Assembly (NCBI RefSeq): GCF_001399675.1
Contig: NZ_LJCO01000107.1
Coordinates: 1 to 64,000, forward strand
Source of the DNA: Paenalicyclobacillus ferrooxydans
Lineage (GTDB): Bacteria; Bacillota; Bacilli; Alicyclobacillales; Alicyclobacillaceae
Reading direction: 5' to 3'
DNA: 64,000 nucleotides
Shown: positions 42,839 to 51,066 of the stretch, piece by piece
Layout: each line of letters starts with the position of its first letter
Numbering within the stretch: the first letter of the stretch is position 1
Made by a program: the position numbers and the translations under genes
Notes under the pieces: model-generated
Told to the model about the DNA's origin: nothing
The model's database searches: none
What the model saw: only the letters and a program-made list of their open reading frames with translations

Positions 42839-43744
42839 ATGCTCATGAAAAAAGTCCGAAAAGCAGTCATTCCAGCAGCCGGTTTAGGTACGAGATTTCT
42901 GCCGGCGACAAAGGCAATGCCAAAAGAGATGTTGCCTATCGTGGACAAGCCGACGATTCAGTACATCGTCGAAGAGGCCGTGGCCTCCGGAATTGAAGAC
43001 ATCATTATTGTGACGGGGAAGGGCAAGCGGGCCATTGAGGACCACTTTGACCGTTCCGTGGAGCTGGAGGAACTGCTGCTGAGTAAAAAGAAGTACGATC
43101 TGCTTGACGAGACACGACAGATTGCTGGCATGGCTCATATCCACTACATTCGTCAGCGTGAGCCACTGGGGTTGGGTCACGCAGTCTGGTGTGCCAGAAG
43201 GTTCATCGGCGATGAGCCTTTTGCGGTGCTTCTTGGCGATGACATTGTGCGAAGTGAGACACCCTGTCTGAAGCAATTGATGGATGTGTACCAACAATAC
43301 GGAATGTCCACGATTGCTGTACAAAACGTACCGAGGAGTCAGGTTCATCGGTATGGCGTGGTCGATCCGTTCCCGCTCGATGCGCACCTCTCTCGGGTTC
43401 GAGGACTTGTGGAAAAACCGGCTGTAGAGAAGGCACCGTCTACACTCGCGATTACCGGGCGTTACGTGTTGACACCGAAGGTGTTCGAGTTTCTTGAACA
43501 CGGAAAAATTGGAGCAGGGGGCGAGATTCAACTTACGGATGCCCTTGTTGAACTCAACAGCGCTGAGGGGATTATGGCGCTGGAATTCATCGGACGCCGA
43601 TGCGATGTCGGTGAGAAGTTTGGCTTTATTGAAGCAACACTTGAGCTTGCGCTCCAAGTCCCAGAGCTTCGAGGCGCTGTCAATGAACTGATGATGCGGC
43701 TCATCGGTCAGGAACAAGTTGCTGTGAGCCAGGGGGCAGACTGA
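42839..43744 (+). CDS. galU: UTP-glucose-1-phosphate uridylyltransferase
   Basis: ATG 42839 (or 42845) after CAGGGGGAATTGGGTC. The 301-aa protein is a standard GalU/GtaB: KAVIPAAGLGTRFLPATKAM, then PKEMLPIVDKPTIQYIVEEA, the UTP-binding and catalytic region, IIIVTGKGKRAIEDHFD, VLLGDDIV and VEKPA. It makes UDP-glucose, a precursor for exopolysaccharide and for UDP-glucuronate or UDP-galactose. Its stop overlaps the start of the ManC-like gene. It is placed between two RiPP modules but has a SinR-type operator like the polysaccharide operons, so its role is most likely sugar supply. Confidence 0.95.
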   Translation: MLMKKVRKAVIPAAGLGTRFLPATKAMPKEMLPIVDKPTIQYIVEEAVASGIEDIIIVTGKGKRAIEDHFDRSVELEELLLSKKKYDLLDETRQIAGMAHIHYIRQREPLGLGHAVWCARRFIGDEPFAVLLGDDIVRSETPCLKQLMDVYQQYGMSTIAVQNVPRSQVHRYGVVDPFPLDAHLSRVRGLVEKPAVEKAPSTLAITGRYVLTPKVFEFLEHGKIGAGGEIQLTDALVELNSAEGIMALEFIGRRCDVGEKFGFIEATLELALQVPELRGAVNELMMRLIGQEQVAVSQGAD

Positions 43745-45132
43745 TGAAACTTGTCTTGTTGTCGGGTGGCGCAGGAAAACGGCTGTGGCCAATGTCTAAC
43801 GACAGCCGTTCGAAACAGTTTCTAAAGGTGTTGCGCGACGCAGACGGTCGTCCTGTGTCAATGTTGCAGCGGGTGTGGTCGCAACTCGACGAAGCAGGAT
43901 TGAAAGAGAATGCCTATATCTGTGCCTCGAGGGCTCAACACGAGATGATTGAGCACCAGTTGGGCAATGTGTCTATCATTGAAGAACCGGACCGAAGAGA
44001 TACGTTCCCGGCGATTGCGCTCGCATCTATGTACCTTCGTGACGTTGAATTTTGTGCAGACAATGAAGTCATTGTCGTGATGCCGGTCGATCCGTTTGTC
44101 GATCAAAGTTTCTTTACGACTTTGCAGCAACTGCCGAAAGCACTTGTTGCTGCAAAGGCAGATTTGGTGCTCATGGGTGTGACACCAACCGAGCCAACTA
44201 GTAAGTTTGGTTACATCCGGACTGTACCGTCCCTAGGGAATCCATCGGTGGATGGGAAAGTGTATTGGCACGATGTGAATGCGTTTGTGGAAAAACCAAA
44301 GAGTTCTTTGGCTGAGCAGTTGATTGCGGAAGGGGCACTCTGGAACTGTGGTGTGTTTGCCTTTTCGGTTGGGTACCTCCGACGGGAACTGCGGCGGCTT
44401 GGGTACCCCGCGTCATTCCACGAGTTGCAATCTGCCTTTCATGATCTGCCCAAACGGAGCTTTGACTACGAAATCGTGGAGAATGCAAAGCGAATCGCGG
44501 CAATTTCCTACCAGGGAATGTGGAGCGATCTCGGTTCTTGGGGAGCCCTCTCTGAACAAATGACCGAGTCATTTGTTGGGCGTGGTTCGGCTATGTCCTG
44601 CAAGAACACACATGTCGTCAATGAACTGGGGATTCCGCTCGTTGCCATGGGGTTAGAGGACGTAATGGTTGTCTCTACGCCGGATGGAATTCTCGTAGCC
44701 GATAAGTCACACGCTGCCAACGTTAAGGAGGCCATCAAAGGATTCGGCGGCCGCCCCATGTGCGAAGAGCGCCGTTGGGGCTCATCTCGCGTACTGGATT
44801 ACCAGAAGCTTGATGACGGTTCGGAAGTTCTGACCAAGTGCATTGATATCCTTCCGGGTCGCCATATCACCTATCAGCGGCACAGTAAGCGCACGGAGGT
44901 CTGGACGGTGGTTGAAGGGAGAGGACAGCTTGTGCTCGGGACGAACGTGGTAGAGGTTTCTGCAGGGGATGTTGTCAAAATCTATCCGAACCAGTGGCAC
45001 GCTATCTTTGCACTGTCTGGACTGCAGGTCATTGAGGTCCAACGGGGAGAGGAACTGGTCGAGGAGGATATTGAGCGCCGCTTTAAGGGGTGGGAAGAGG
45101 TGTTGGATCATTGTGCCCGTGTCCCAGTGTAG
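43744..45132 (+). CDS. manC: Mannose-1-phosphate guanylyltransferase/mannose-6-phosphate isomerase
   Basis: ATG 43744 overlaps the galU stop. The 462-aa protein has a nucleotidyltransferase domain (KLVLLSGGAGKRLWPMSND, then RSKQFLKVL, IIEEPDRRDTFPAIALA, VEKPKSS) and a C-terminal cupin (LPGRHITYQRHSKRTEVW, then VEGRGQLVLG and YPNQWHAIFAL) carrying the metal-binding His residues, so it is the bifunctional type II enzyme giving GDP-mannose. This fits the mannosyl-type transferases of the polysaccharide locus. Together with galU it forms a two-gene sugar-nucleotide operon. Confidence 0.92.
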   Translation: MKLVLLSGGAGKRLWPMSNDSRSKQFLKVLRDADGRPVSMLQRVWSQLDEAGLKENAYICASRAQHEMIEHQLGNVSIIEEPDRRDTFPAIALASMYLRDVEFCADNEVIVVMPVDPFVDQSFFTTLQQLPKALVAAKADLVLMGVTPTEPTSKFGYIRTVPSLGNPSVDGKVYWHDVNAFVEKPKSSLAEQLIAEGALWNCGVFAFSVGYLRRELRRLGYPASFHELQSAFHDLPKRSFDYEIVENAKRIAAISYQGMWSDLGSWGALSEQMTESFVGRGSAMSCKNTHVVNELGIPLVAMGLEDVMVVSTPDGILVADKSHAANVKEAIKGFGGRPMCEERRWGSSRVLDYQKLDDGSEVLTKCIDILPGRHITYQRHSKRTEVWTVVEGRGQLVLGTNVVEVSAGDVVKIYPNQWHAIFALSGLQVIEVQRGEELVEEDIERRFKGWEEVLDHCARVPV

Positions 45133-45190
45133 CAGTGAGCTCAAATCAGGGCAGCAGTGAACTTAAATTCAAGTCCTGGAGGGATAGTCC

Positions 45191-45460
45191 TTGAGCTGTG
45201 TGTATCGCTGGGGAGCGCAAGTTGAGTCTGTGTCAGTGGACGAGGAATGGCTCGTGATGGACCCTGAGAACATGTCGATGACCAAGCTGGAAGACGTAGC
45301 GGCGTTCATATGGTCGCGACTGCAGATGCCTTGCACCATAGATGCACTCGTCTCTCGAGTGGTGGTTGAGTTTGACGTATCGCGGGCACAAGCGGAATCA
45401 GACGTGGTTCAATTTCTCAACGAGTTGCAAGTGATGGGGCTCGTGGAGAGAAATGATTAA
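45191..45460 (+). CDS. PqqD-type RiPP recognition element (module 3)
   Basis: TTG 45191 follows TCCTGGAGGGATAGTCC. 89 aa with the PqqD pattern: VSVDEEWLVMDPENMSMTKL, EDVAAFIWSRLQMPCTIDAL, then FDVSRAQAESDVVQFLNEL. Related to the PqqD of module 2 (V-E-A/S-V..E/D-x-E/Q-W-V/L start). It overlaps the exporter gene by 8 bp and should bind the leader of the repeat peptide at 47425 for the YcaO enzyme. A stand-alone PqqD beside a YcaO system is unusual, since the E1-like domain often carries its own RRE. Confidence 0.82.
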   Translation: MSCVYRWGAQVESVSVDEEWLVMDPENMSMTKLEDVAAFIWSRLQMPCTIDALVSRVVVEFDVSRAQAESDVVQFLNELQVMGLVERND

Positions 45461-47342
45461 GCATGAGTTCGTCGATTATATTTTCAGGCTTTTCTCGAAG
45501 GAGTACATGTGGATTCCATTGCGCCGCCTGGCTCCGTATGTATGGAAGCATAAATGGAGATACCTGTGGCTTGTTGTCCTAATGCTTCTTAATGTCGCCA
45601 GTTCACTCTGCCTGGCAAGGTTTTTGCAATCTTTTACGAATGCAGCCCTTCACCATAACATGGTGACCATTCCATGGATGTTTGCCATTGGCGTTGTCCT
45701 CGCGGCCTCGGCCGGGCTGTTGACATTTATGGAGTCCTATATTCGGGATACGGTGATTCAAGCCGTAGAAAGGGATGTACAGAACGACTTGTATGCACAC
45801 ATCCTTCGGGTAAGGCTCGGGCGGCTTGAAGCTTATCAATCAGGGGATGTTGTCACTCGAATTACATACGACATTCATCGGATTGGGGCAGCCGTCGGTT
45901 TGCATATGTTGCACTTCTTTCGGCTTACGATTATGGCCATCGGTACCCTGGTTTATCTGGTGTTGATGAATGCGGAGCTCACCATAGTGGCCATATCCAT
46001 TATTCCACCAGTGCTCATTTTTTCGCTCATCACCTCTCGCGTGATTCGAGCAAACAGTCTCAAAATCGCCCAATCCGTGTCCGACCTGCAAAGTCTGACA
46101 TATCAATCTCTCCTTGGGTTGCACGTCATTCGTGCGTTTAAACTCGAAGCCTTATTCAAAGACAAGTTTCAACGGGAAACTCGCGAAATTTATTCACTCG
46201 GCCAACGAAACTCACGGCTGGCTGGTGGCATGATGGCTGCCGGTACTTTATCGCACTTTGTGTCCTTCCTTTTGAGCTTTAGTGTTGGCGCCTACTACGT
46301 AGCAACAGGTCACATCTCAATGGGGGACCTCATTGCGTTTATGACCTTGATTCAGTATCTCGTTGGACCGATGATGGGGGCCCCCAAGGAACTGGGGGGA
46401 TATCAGGCAGCCATGGCAGCGACAACTCGCATCTGGGCCATTATGGATGAGGCAACCGAAGCAGCGGCGAAGTCTTTTGAAATGGAGGCTCAAGCAAAGT
46501 CGGTACCTTGTAAACGAAACCCTGACAACCATGCGACGCTCGCGTCACTCCCGCTGCTTACGTCAGCAAGTCAGACAAACAAGATGGAGGTGGAGATTGA
46601 TCACGTATCTTTTACGTACCCACAAGGAATTCGTGCTCTTCATGATATCAGTTTTTCGGTACCAGCTGGTTCAACCGCAGCTCTCGTCGGAGCCAATGGG
46701 GCAGGAAAGAGTACAGTGTTTAAATTATTGCTGGGTTTTTATGACGTAGACGAGGGGGACATCCGATTCAATGGGACATCCATTCAACAGCTTGTTCCCG
46801 ACCAACTGCGCTCCCTCATCTCGTATGTTCCTCAAGAAACATTTCTGTTTACAGGGACAGTACGGGACAACATCCGATACGGGATGGTAGGAGCTTCGGA
46901 TCGAGCGGTTATAAGAGCAGCAATGGCCGCAAATGCGCACGATTTCATTTGTGCGTTACCACAAGGATATGACACAGTGGTTGGGGAATCGGCTTTGCAT
47001 CTATCTGGGGGACAACGTCAACGAATCGCTATTGCACGGGCTTTCCTTCGAGATGCGCCGATTTTGCTTTTGGACGAGGCGACATCATCTCTCGATGCGG
47101 AATCGGAGCACTTGGTGTACGAAGCAACGAATCGTCTCATGACAGACCGAACCACGTTTGTTATTGCCCATCGCTTGACTACCGTTCGTAACGCTGACCA
47201 CGTGTTTGTGTTGGACCAAGGGCGCATTGCAGAACATGGCACACACGAGAATTTGCTGGAACGTCGTGGAATTTATGAACACTTGTATCGGTTGCAAATC
47301 CCCGGATCGAAAATGGAAATCGACCAGATAGATTTTGTTTAG
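45453..47342 (+). CDS. ABC exporter (module 3)
   Basis: ATG 45453 inside the end of the PqqD gene. The 629-aa half-transporter has six membrane helices and an ATPase domain with GANGAGKST, the signature LSGGQRQRIAIARAFL, ILLLDEATSSLD and AHRLTTVRNAD. A ~45-residue linker with no similarity to the other two exporters separates the domains (EMEAQAKSVPCKRNPDNHAT). No peptidase domain. Expected to export the modified repeat peptide encoded right after it. Confidence 0.88.
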   Translation: MIKHEFVDYIFRLFSKEYMWIPLRRLAPYVWKHKWRYLWLVVLMLLNVASSLCLARFLQSFTNAALHHNMVTIPWMFAIGVVLAASAGLLTFMESYIRDTVIQAVERDVQNDLYAHILRVRLGRLEAYQSGDVVTRITYDIHRIGAAVGLHMLHFFRLTIMAIGTLVYLVLMNAELTIVAISIIPPVLIFSLITSRVIRANSLKIAQSVSDLQSLTYQSLLGLHVIRAFKLEALFKDKFQRETREIYSLGQRNSRLAGGMMAAGTLSHFVSFLLSFSVGAYYVATGHISMGDLIAFMTLIQYLVGPMMGAPKELGGYQAAMAATTRIWAIMDEATEAAAKSFEMEAQAKSVPCKRNPDNHATLASLPLLTSASQTNKMEVEIDHVSFTYPQGIRALHDISFSVPAGSTAALVGANGAGKSTVFKLLLGFYDVDEGDIRFNGTSIQQLVPDQLRSLISYVPQETFLFTGTVRDNIRYGMVGASDRAVIRAAMAANAHDFICALPQGYDTVVGESALHLSGGQRQRIAIARAFLRDAPILLLDEATSSLDAESEHLVYEATNRLMTDRTTFVIAHRLTTVRNADHVFVLDQGRIAEHGTHENLLERRGIYEHLYRLQIPGSKMEIDQIDFV

Positions 47343-47357
47343 TCTTTTTGTTCACTG

Positions 47358-47400
47358 TTGTTCTTTGTTAAGTTATTTAATGTTACTATATTAAGAACAA
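47358..47400 (+). promoter_or_regulatory. Repeat-peptide promoter with two SinR-type half-operators
   Basis: TTGTTCTTTGTTAAG (from 47358) holds a good left arm, GTTCTTT, and TTAAGAACAA (to 47400) a good right arm; as 16-mers they start at 47360 and 47383, 23 bp apart. An extended -10 box TG-T-TACTAT (47381-47389) lies 5 bp after the first 16-mer, as in the other two peptide promoters. Confidence 0.5.
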
Positions 47401-47424
47401 AAAAGAGATTGGGGACGGGTAGAT

Positions 47425-47814
47425 ATGGGAACTCGGGTATACCGAACACCGAAGGTGTCATTTTATCGAGAAATCTTCTTTGAGACGGGAATTTCCAATG
47501 TTGGATGTGGCTCAACAGGAGGTTCATGTGGATTCACCTGGCCCACGGGTTCATGTGGATCGACTGGTGATTCCTGTAGTTATACGACGTCAACGGGTGG
47601 GTCATGCACTTACACTTGGTCAACCGGAGACTCATGCAGTTACACGAGTTCTACGGGAGACTCATGTAGTTACACAAATTCCACAGGAGACTCATGTAGC
47701 TATACCACTTCCACTGGAGGCTCCTGTAGCTATACTTCATCAACCGGAGAGTCGTGCAGCTACACAGGTTCGACAGGCAGCTCGTGCGGATCAACGACGT
47801 CGACTGGCTGGTGA
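47425..47814 (+). CDS. Decapeptide-repeat RiPP precursor (129 aa, 11 Cys), YcaO substrate
   Basis: ATG 47425. The leader (1-24) has Y6, P9, V11, I17, F19-E20-T21, I23, S24 in the same places as the peptide at 42549. From residue 27 the protein consists of Gly, Ser, Thr, Cys and Tyr repeats. Cys lie at 28, 35, 44, 51, then every tenth residue to 121. The unit is S-T-G-[D/G/E/S]-S-C-[S/T/G]-Y-T-x. About two thirds of the unit is Ser, Thr or Cys, the residues that cyclodehydratases turn into oxazoline and thiazoline, and the next gene encodes such an enzyme. The product ends STGW. It recalls heterocycloanthracin-type precursors (Cys-repeat cores beside a fused cyclodehydratase) but the unit and leader differ. 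Distinct from any family I know. Confidence 0.85.
   Translation: MGTRVYRTPKVSFYREIFFETGISNVGCGSTGGSCGFTWPTGSCGSTGDSCSYTTSTGGSCTYTWSTGDSCSYTSSTGDSCSYTNSTGDSCSYTTSTGGSCSYTSSTGESCSYTGSTGSSCGSTTSTGW
47578..47787 (+). repeat. Seven tandem 30-bp units coding for the Cys decapeptide
   Basis: Seven in-frame 30-bp units (residues 52-121). The units differ at many synonymous positions (Cys TGT or TGC, Thr ACG/ACT/ACC/ACA, Ser AGT/AGC/TCA/TCC) while the peptide pattern is kept, which points to selection on the peptide rather than fresh duplication. Confidence 0.85.
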
Positions 47815-47856
47815 GTACGTGATGTTTGGGAGCCATTTTGGACGGAGGGATCTTAC

Positions 47857-49926
47857 GTGACAACAATGACCATCGGATCGTTGACACGAAGAATCGTGTT
47901 TATTACGAACGGTTCTGTCCTAAGTGGCCAGATTCACAAGACAGTAAGTGTGACAAACGATGTCGATTGCGACGATTCACCTTGGGACTATATATTTTGG
48001 ACACAAGCCCCGAAGTCTGAAACATTGCGCAGAGTTCATCCAACGCTGGTTGTCTTGGTAACTGACGAACCAGACGATGAATTTGAGAGATCGGTCCTGG
48101 ACTCCTGTCGAGAACTCGAGGTCCCCATTCTTCCGATATTAGGGAGAGGCCCCGTGGTGCTCTTGGGTCCTTTCGAGGCACCTGGTCATACGGGGTGTGT
48201 CTCGTGCATGCAGTATAGATGGGAGAACTCTGTCCGGCGAACACGTCTTCGTCATGCTTTTAACAGTCAGGTGGGGCACCAACGTTCAGCGAAGCTAGCG
48301 TTATCAGTTTCGAGTGAAGAAGTGGAGGACGTAGTCACTCTGTTACTTGAAGAGACGGAAGGAATAGCAAGTCTCATAGTGCATGAGGACAGCTTACATA
48401 ACGGCGGCGTCAAGGAAGCAATGGATGGGAACATTCGGAGTGTAGGGCGCGTTGGAATTTACCACCGAGCTCACGGTATTCGGTGGACAACACTGGTTCC
48501 GAGTCACGAGTGTCCACGATGCTCCACACTGCCGTTGGACGCACCAGAGACAGCCAAGTTTAATGTCTTGTCGCAACCTGTGGTTAACGAAGCAGCCTTA
48601 CGGGTAAGAAATATTCATTCGGACCACTTGATGGATCTCTATGTGGACCCGGATGTGGGATTTATTTCGGTTCTAGAGGATATTACACTCTCGGAAGGGC
48701 AAGTGCGATCCAGCGCTACGATTCAGCTTCGGTCTAGGCAGGACATAGGCTACGGGTCTGCCATGTCCACCTCTGGGGCTCGTTCCACAGCTATCCTTGA
48801 GGCGGTGGAACGAAACTGTTCGATTACGGCGAGCAATCGTCGTCCTGTTGTTTTCGGGTCCTATGATTACTTGCGGGATCTTGCTGTGAATCCCAGAAAC
48901 TTTGGCCTGCATCGCGATGTTATGTATCAGGGTCATTCTTACCTTGAACCCTATCATTCTTCCAAAAACTACTCCTTTGTGTGGGCTTATTCCACTCGTG
49001 AGCAGAGGCCGATTTTAGTTCCGGAGCAAATCGCGTATTACGGGGCCACGCGCGACGCCAAGCGATTTGTCAACGAGTCTTCGAGTGGGTGCGCACTCGG
49101 TGGTTGTTTCGAAGAGGCGCTCTTGCACGGGATCTTTGAGGTCCTGGAACGAGATGGACTTTTGAACATGTGGTACGGCAAGTTGCGTGTTCCAGAAGTA
49201 AACTTGCCTGACTATTCTCCAGAAGACGTCCGGAAACTTGTACAATTCATAGAGTGCAGAGGCTATACAGTGCGTCTCTTAAACATCAGTTTTGATATGG
49301 GGATTCCCGCCATCATGGCAGTTGCTGTGAACCACCGAAACTTGACACCGAAGGTAGTTTGCGGGTCAAGTTGCCATTTGAACGCCTTTGAAGCGGTCAA
49401 AGGTGCATTGCGGGAGTTGGCTGTCCAGGTCTTGCATATGGAAGGAATAACAGGTCGGAGGAGGCAAGAAGGCCTCGCAATGCTTGAGGACGCATCAAAG
49501 ATTAGGGCCATTCTCGATCACGTTGTTGCCACGGCACTCCCAGAGGCGTACTCAAAGTGGGAATTCCTTCTTGAGAACCGAGACAGGCAGGTAGCAGAGC
49601 CAATCGATAAAGCTTTTTCTGGGGTTTCGGACAAGTTCGGGTTACACTCACGGGACATTGGAACCATTTTAGAGCACGTCCTAAAACACATCCATCGGCT
49701 GGGGTTCGATGTTCTGGTGGTAAAGCAGACGAACCTTGAGGCCTCTGCAGGGGGATTCCATGTGGTAAAGGCCATCATCCCAGGTATGACACCGATTACA
49801 TTCGGCTATCAATCTGAGCGCTTTGTTGGACTTACCCGCATTCTCGAATTACCCAAGCGCCTCGGATATACATCCACGACGTTAACCCTAGATGATTTAA
49901 ATCCCCATCCCCACCCTCTCGCATAA
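47857..49926 (+). CDS. Fused cyclodehydratase: E1/ThiF-like partner plus YcaO domain
   Basis: GTG 47857 follows GACGGAGGGATCTTAC. The 689-aa protein has an N-terminal ~1-255 E1-like partner domain (LLGPFEAPGHTGCVSCMQYR) with two CxxC pairs, C114/C117 and C219/C222, forming the usual zinc site, and a C-terminal YcaO domain (~265-689). YcaO ATP-site motifs are visible: STSGARSTAILEAVERNC and GGCFEEALLHGIFEVLERDG. The C-terminus NPHPHPLA contains the PxPxP motif (P683, P685, P687) needed for cyclodehydration. It should make azoline rings at Cys/Ser/Thr of the repeat peptide. No flavin dehydrogenase is encoded in the window, so rings may stay unoxidised or be oxidised by a distant enzyme. Confidence 0.92.
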   Translation: MTTMTIGSLTRRIVFITNGSVLSGQIHKTVSVTNDVDCDDSPWDYIFWTQAPKSETLRRVHPTLVVLVTDEPDDEFERSVLDSCRELEVPILPILGRGPVVLLGPFEAPGHTGCVSCMQYRWENSVRRTRLRHAFNSQVGHQRSAKLALSVSSEEVEDVVTLLLEETEGIASLIVHEDSLHNGGVKEAMDGNIRSVGRVGIYHRAHGIRWTTLVPSHECPRCSTLPLDAPETAKFNVLSQPVVNEAALRVRNIHSDHLMDLYVDPDVGFISVLEDITLSEGQVRSSATIQLRSRQDIGYGSAMSTSGARSTAILEAVERNCSITASNRRPVVFGSYDYLRDLAVNPRNFGLHRDVMYQGHSYLEPYHSSKNYSFVWAYSTREQRPILVPEQIAYYGATRDAKRFVNESSSGCALGGCFEEALLHGIFEVLERDGLLNMWYGKLRVPEVNLPDYSPEDVRKLVQFIECRGYTVRLLNISFDMGIPAIMAVAVNHRNLTPKVVCGSSCHLNAFEAVKGALRELAVQVLHMEGITGRRRQEGLAMLEDASKIRAILDHVVATALPEAYSKWEFLLENRDRQVAEPIDKAFSGVSDKFGLHSRDIGTILEHVLKHIHRLGFDVLVVKQTNLEASAGGFHVVKAIIPGMTPITFGYQSERFVGLTRILELPKRLGYTSTTLTLDDLNPHPHPLA

Positions 49927-50073
49927 GTTTGCCTGCTCTGCTCTCAGTTGTCTGAAACGATGCACTTCAATCGGATATGTCCCCTAATTTGTCCCTGGGC
50001 ATTCACCCAGTAACGGGTTTCGGCATAGGCTAACGCACATACCGACTAATCCGTCATACTCGAGGTGATTGAA

Positions 50074-51066
50074 GTGCCTGCAGGTTCCAAGAATCCTGCC
50101 TTGCAAAACCCACCAACAAAGACCCAGGTTAACCAAATCATCACCCAATATAAAGATGGCGAGCTCGCACTTGCTGAGGCACTGCGCATGTTGTCAGGGA
50201 AGCCGGGACCGGCATCAGACAACGCCCCAACTGCGCTGAGCAAGGAAAGGCTCTTGTCTATCTTTACGCAACTGGATGAACTCGTAGGGTTAAAGAACGT
50301 GAAGTCCGTCGTGCGTGAGGTGTTTGCTCTCCTCTATATGCAGGAACGGCGGCGCGCGATGCACCTGAAGGTGGAGCCGGTTGTTCTGCACATGGTGTTC
50401 AAGGGCAACCCGGGAACAGGGAAGACCACGGTCGCAAGGCTTCTTGCGCAAATGTTCCACGCTTGCGGGCTGCTCGAAAAAGGTCATCTTGTTGAGGTTG
50501 AACGGGCCGATCTCGTTGGCGAATACATCGGCCACACAGCCCAAAAGACGCGAGAGATGGTGAAGAAGGCCCTCGGCGGCGTGCTGTTTATTGATGAAGC
50601 GTATTCGCTCGCCCGTGGCGGGGAGAGGGACTTTGGCCGGGAGAGCATTGATGCGCTGGTCAAGGCGATGGAAGACCACCGCAATGAGTTTGTGGCCATC
50701 ATCGCGGGGTATGAGCGCGAGATGGATTGGTTCTTATCGACCAACCCTGGGCTGCCGAGTCGGTTTCCCATTCATCTGTCGTTCCCGGATTACACGGTGA
50801 ATGAGCTGCTGCAGATTGCCAAACAAACGGCCAACGAACGCCAGTACACCCTCAGTGTCGGGGCAGAGTCCAAGTTGCGGCACTACTTTGAAGTCGGGGG
50901 CAGTACGAAGACTGCTGCGTTCAGCAACGCGAGGATGGTCCGAAACGTCGTTGAAAAGGCGGTTCGACGACAGGCTGTTAGGCTGTTTGACATTGATTCA
51001 TTAACACGATCCGCTGCGATGACCCTGAACCCCGAAGACTTCGACCTGAAGGAGGTCTCGCCGTGA
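50074..51066 (+). CDS. spoVK: SpoVK-like AAA+ ATPase (CbxX/CfqX family)
   Basis: The frame is open from GTG 50065, but GAGGTGA fits GTG 50074 better (330 aa). A ~70-residue N-terminal extension precedes an AAA+ domain with Walker A (GNPGTGKTTVARLLAQ), the CbxX segment VEVERADLVGEYIGHTAQKT, Walker B (GGVLFIDEAYSLARGG) and an arginine-finger region (NPGLPSRFPIHLSF). In B. subtilis spoVK is needed for late spore maturation and lies just before hflX, as here with three genes inserted. Start of the conserved backbone. Confidence 0.87.
   Translation: MPAGSKNPALQNPPTKTQVNQIITQYKDGELALAEALRMLSGKPGPASDNAPTALSKERLLSIFTQLDELVGLKNVKSVVREVFALLYMQERRRAMHLKVEPVVLHMVFKGNPGTGKTTVARLLAQMFHACGLLEKGHLVEVERADLVGEYIGHTAQKTREMVKKALGGVLFIDEAYSLARGGERDFGRESIDALVKAMEDHRNEFVAIIAGYEREMDWFLSTNPGLPSRFPIHLSFPDYTVNELLQIAKQTANERQYTLSVGAESKLRHYFEVGGSTKTAAFSNARMVRNVVEKAVRRQAVRLFDIDSLTRSAAMTLNPEDFDLKEVSP

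Noticed and set aside
42884..43792. 302-codon frame opposite galU
   Set aside because: Antisense of a certain galU; no ribosome site and no recognisable domain.
47578..47787. CRISPR array or intergenic satellite
   Set aside because: The 30-bp period is coding, without unique spacers, and units vary at synonymous sites.
47480..47860. A second long frame (126 codons) over the repeat peptide
   Set aside because: It is the out-of-frame reading of the 30-bp repeats; it has no ribosome site and its composition follows the repeat. The annotated frame has the conserved leader and a YcaO neighbour.
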